From Coptis chinensis (Eukaryota; Streptophyta; Magnoliopsida; Ranunculales; Ranunculaceae), in assembly GCA_015680905.1 (NCBI GenBank), contig CM027385.1, positions 21,768,501 through 21,832,500 on the forward strand: 64,000 nucleotides of DNA. The letters are read 5' to 3'. The notes beneath the pieces were generated by a model, which saw only the letters and a list, made by a program, of their open reading frames with translations, was not told the DNA's origin and made no database searches. How positions within the stretch are numbered: the stretch's first letter is position 1; each line of letters begins with the position of its first letter. Below are positions 60,626-64,000 of the stretch, in pieces. The translations under genes and the position numbers were made by a program.

Positions 60626-61972
60626 TCATTCAGACAATGATGGTGTAGAAGAAGCTTCAACAGTGCAATTCTCCTTATCAATATGGTTTACTTTCTGCTT
60701 CTGAAGACTCATTTCAGTTTCTAGATTCTGTTGTTTTTCCAAAACTTCTTTAAGCTGATTCTCTAGCAACTGATTTTTTTGGGTAGAAGTTTGTTGTTCA
60801 TCCTGAAATGTAGAGTTAATTTTCTCAAGATATGATACTCTCTCTATCAATTTTCCATTCTGCTCACTTAATTTCTGAATTTTCTGCAGAGATTCCAAGA
60901 ACATGGCTAGCAACGCCTCTGTGGTGGGGTTCTCAGGTTCATCACAGTTTTCTGTAGATTGAGCACTTTCAATTGTATCTTCAAATGGGACGAATTCTTG
61001 TATCATACTATCAAGGAAGTACACCTCTTCACCTTCGGTGTCATCACAATCCTTATGCAACAGGTGAAAGATATTTATGTCCATGGACATCTTACTAAAG
61101 TTGATCTTCATTTCACCTTTGTAACAATTTATCAAAGCTTTTGCGGTAGCGAGGAAAGGTCGGCCTAGAATAATTGGAATTTTATCAAAGGCTTCTTGGG
61201 TGTCTATCACAATGAAATCCACTAGATAGTAGAAATCGGCTACTTGAACAAGAACATCCTCAACTATGCCTCTGGGAATCTTAGTAGAACGGTCAGCTAA
61301 CTTCAATTTGACTTTTGTAGGCTTTAGGTTCTGCAGGCCCAACGTTTGGTACACATGATATGTCAAGAGATTAACACTAGCACCAAGGTCTAAAAGAGCA
61401 TTACCCGTGAATTTTTCTCCTATCTTGCATGATATTGTAGGACTTCCTGGATCTTTGAGCTTGATTGGAGCTTGCTGATGGATAATAGATGTTCTTTGTC
61501 CAGCTAGAAATGCTCACTTTGGAACATGAGTACTTCTCTTTATGTTGCATGCATCCTTCAAGAATTTGGCATATGATGGTAACTGCTTGATCGCTTTGAG
61601 AAAGAGGATATTGATGTTATCTTTCTCAAATGCCTCCTTCATCTCTAAAAATTGCTTGTCCTTTTTGCTTTGAGCAAAAAATATTGGAAAAGGTGCCTTT
61701 GGTACAAACACATCGACGTGTCCGCGCTCTTCTTTCTCTTTGGCATTCTTGCATATCTTGTCTTGGTTGTCTTGACAAATGGGAGTTGAAAGGATTTCTC
61801 CCACTTCCTTTCGAACTTCATTTGAAATCTTGACCGATTGCTCTGTAGCAATGTCATCATGAGAAGGTAAGTCAACCTTGTTGTCAATCTTCAATCGATC
61901 CGGTAGTAATCGAAACATGATCATGGAGGTGATCAGTACTAGAAGTTGTCCCAATGTGGCATACATCTTCAC
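60626..61972 (-). pseudogene. Athila-like protease region (fossil)
   Basis: Retropepsin-like sequence as in Athila polyproteins, around 61366-61050 (LKLADRSTKIPRGIVEDVLV; DFIVIDTQEAFDKIPIILGR; PFLATAKALI). It is preceded by a linker at 61972-61514 and followed by a long coiled-coil-like segment rich in Gln, Glu and Lys down to 60626. Part of the element at 57405-64000; not intact. Confidence 0.8.
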
Positions 61973-63441
61973 TCCTCAATATTGGTTCCAATAAGCTAGG
62001 TCGAGTGGCTTGTGTCTTTACAGACAAAGCAGTAGTGAGTTTGTCGACCTTAGCCTTTAGAGACTCCATTCTAGAACATTGACTTGCCTGAGATTGCTGG
62101 AGATTGAGCTGAGACTGTGCAATAAGCTCTAGAACACTTTCAAACTTCTGATTTTTCTGTGATAGCAAAGTAATTGCATTCTCCAGGTTGGCAGGTATGG
62201 CATAATTTCTCCTAGGATCAGGTACTAACTCTCCACTTGTATTGGAATTCTGCTGAGAGTATAATTGTTGTTGAGGAACCAACTGTGAAGCTTGACTTGT
62301 CTGTGGAATATAACTTTGATCTTGTGAACCTGGGGGTCCATCGTTCTGTCTCCAATAATTGCTTTGAAAGTTATTACCACCTTGGTTGGGCCTCTGAAAT
62401 GAGTTAATATTGTTCTCTCCAACTGATGCATGTTGATAGTAAACAGGACATTCTAGAGTTGCATGAGAAGTGTCCGAACAGACTTCGCAGCATTGGCTAG
62501 CTTGCATGACTGGGAAAGATTTAGCTTGAAACTTGTTGATCTTGGAGGGATTCATGGAGAACTGATTGAATTTCTTACTCAAAATTTCAATGCTGGTGGC
62601 CAGGCTGGCCAATGTAGACTTCAGTTCTTGATCTGCTTGTTCATGTGCTTGGTAGCCAAATTGCTTTGGCTCCCCCTCCATGCTAGTGACATCCTCGTTG
62701 CTAGTAGTCCATTGATGTAAACTTGCCTTTGTGCATTAACTGTATCATCTACTTGTTCATCATCGAGAGTCCTCGATAGAAAAAATGAGCCAGTGTGCTC
62801 TTGTCGTATCCATGATGTGGACATGAGACTAGCAGATTATTAAATTTCTCCCAGCTTTGATGATATTCTTCATTCACCTTCCCTTTGAAATTGTTGATGG
62901 CTTGCTGCATGGCATCTGTCTCCTGGGGTGGGTAGAACTTGTTCATAAACTTTGTTCTCAAGTTCTCCCAGTTGTCTATTGAATTGATCAGTTGTGCAGT
63001 TAACCATTCAGATGCTTTACCTTCGAGTGAGAGTGGGAACAGAATGATTTTGATACTCTTATCCCTGATATTCTGGTTCTTGAAAGTTCTGAGGACTGAT
63101 AGAAATTTGTTCATGTGAACATAAGGCTGAACATTGTCTGAACCGTTAAACTTTGGAAGCATAGAGATTATTGATGCTCTAAGCTCAAACTGGTTAGCTT
63201 CTGTTTCTGGAAAAACAATACTGCTGGGTGGGTCTCCAATGATTGGCGAATAGAAATCGCTCAACTTCTTCCTCTGTTGTGCTTGCATGGGTGGGATAGC
63301 TTCAGAATTATTTGGATTCATAACACCTCCATCATTGCTTGCGGCCATTGTTTCAATCTTGTCTAGTATTCTTGTGAGTCGGTTGTTAAACCTTGTCCAC
63401 TGTTGTGTTCTTACCGGACGATGATATGGACGACGGGGCAT
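61884..63441 (-). pseudogene. Athila-like gag region (fossil)
   Basis: Gag starts near 63441 (MPRRPYHRPVRTQQWTRFNN) and carries the retrotransposon gag domain (LPKFNGSDNVQPYVHMNKFL; LFPLSLEGKASEWL; WENLRTKFMNKFYPPQ) at about 62910-63170. Further on lies a CCHC knuckle near 62480 (CEVCSDTSHATLEC) and a Gln/Asn-rich tail. The order is typical of Athila-type gag. The region is interrupted and is treated as a fossil. Confidence 0.85.
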
Positions 63442-63978
63442 ACACTAGAAAATGCTATGCGAAAATGACGAAAAACTATCCTACTATGCTTGAATGCAAT
63501 TAAACTAATATGCAACTATTCTAAATTATACTAATATGCAAAACTACTTTCCTTCAACTGGGTTGGGCTTTGCAGCTAGTATCTCACCCGTTGTCTAAAG
63601 GTATCTCTTCTAGGGTTATGGTGAATCACTTGGATTGCTTAAGTACCACATCCCACAGACGATAGTCTGTTTGTCAAGATTCAGACAAGAAACACTAGAG
63701 TTTGATTTTTCGCTGTGTTGGCTTACAACTTCAATTGTTGAAAAGATCCTAAATGCAATTATACTAGAAAGCAATAAAACTAAACTAATTATGATGCAAC
63801 TAAACTAAGAATGAAATAAAAAGAATGAAGATTCGACAAACCTGGATGGTAGATCTTGTCTTCGAGATGTCCTTCAAGCTTCTCTCTTTCTCAAAAGGAT
63901 GGATGATGCGGCTAAAATTACCTTAAGATCCAAACTTCTAATCTTGAAAGAAAATGTTAAACATAAACAACTTAAAAT

Positions 63979-63991
63979 GGCAGCGGCGCCA
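63979..63991 (-). other. Primer-binding site of the Athila-like element
   Basis: TGGCGCCGCTGCC on the minus strand, resembling the tRNA-Asp-complementary site used by Athila/Tat elements, separated by AA from the LTR end TGTCA. Confidence 0.8.
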
Positions 63992-64000
63992 TTTGACACT

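Larger units (their letters stand above)
57405..64000 (-). mobile_element. Athila-like LTR retrotransposon (Ty3/Metaviridae), incomplete fossil
   Basis: The 3' LTR lies at about 57405-58498 (begins TGATAAGTGCTC on the minus strand) and is shorter than the related 1603-bp solo LTR at 45 kb. A purine-rich stretch ending GGGAGTTG precedes it. The interior (58499-63993) holds a gag region and an aspartic-protease region; no reverse transcriptase or integrase was recognised. A primer-binding site TGGCGCCGCTGCC (63991 to 63979, tRNA-Asp type as in Athila/Tat) lies two bases inside the 5' LTR, of which only 63994-64000 is in the window. The element is broken, with several interruptions. LTR similarity to the solo copy suggests moderate age. 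Confidence 0.85.

Noticed and set aside
1-64000. tRNA, rRNA or snRNA genes
   Set aside because: None could be recognised by eye; a covariance-model scan would be needed to exclude tRNAs.

Overview
The window looks like repeat-rich, AT-rich nuclear DNA of a flowering plant, probably a eudicot. It contains pieces of typical plant genes (chloroplast-type Hsp70, cold-shock/zinc-knuckle protein, double dsRNA-binding-domain protein, F-box protein, GRF zinc-finger protein) and plant-type mobile elements (LINEs with a terminal RNase H, an Athila-like LTR element, MULE, CACTA, PIF/Harbinger and hAT-derived elements). Nearly every gene seen is broken, so this is a gene graveyard shaped by transposons. 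No rRNA, tRNA, CRISPR array or bacterial-type operon was recognised. The species cannot be named from the sequence.

Layout. 0-11 kb: an internally deleted Hsp70 remnant, two copies of a hAT-type MITE with perfect 8-bp target duplications, a cold-shock-domain gene cut from its zinc knuckle by one stop, two CACTA-like ends, and a cluster of palindromic repeats. 11-16.3 kb: an 87-bp tandem array leads into an unidentified gene split by a 5'-truncated LINE with an 11-bp target duplication. 16.8-38.7 kb: three related Ulp1-like (C48) peptidase genes, two of them joined to a DUF1985 domain, lie on the minus strand either side of a decayed MuDR-type transposase on the plus strand. This is the arrangement expected of the ULP-carrying MULEs known as KI-MULE or Kaonashi. 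39-44 kb: a LINE stub with a 19-bp target duplication, an unidentified helical ORF, and a gene with an RNase H1 N-terminal (viroplasmin-type) domain ending in a membrane anchor. 44-51 kb: an F-box gene split by a solo LTR with a 5-bp target duplication, a 137-bp tandem array, and a dead dsRNA-binding-protein gene. 52-57 kb: a GRF zinc-finger gene split by a second LINE with a 13-bp target duplication, then a PIF/Harbinger transposase pseudogene. 57.4-64 kb: part of an Athila-like LTR retrotransposon on the minus strand, running out of the window just past its primer-binding site. Its LTR family matches the solo LTR at 45 kb.

The best-supported observations are insertions read with their target duplications: two LINEs and a solo LTR each lie inside a coding exon, so the order of events can be read directly. 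The most interesting system is the cluster of DUF1985-Ulp1 genes around the MULE transposase, including one copy whose catalytic residues all appear replaced. All calls come from reading the sequence by eye and from remembered family motifs; no database search was made.
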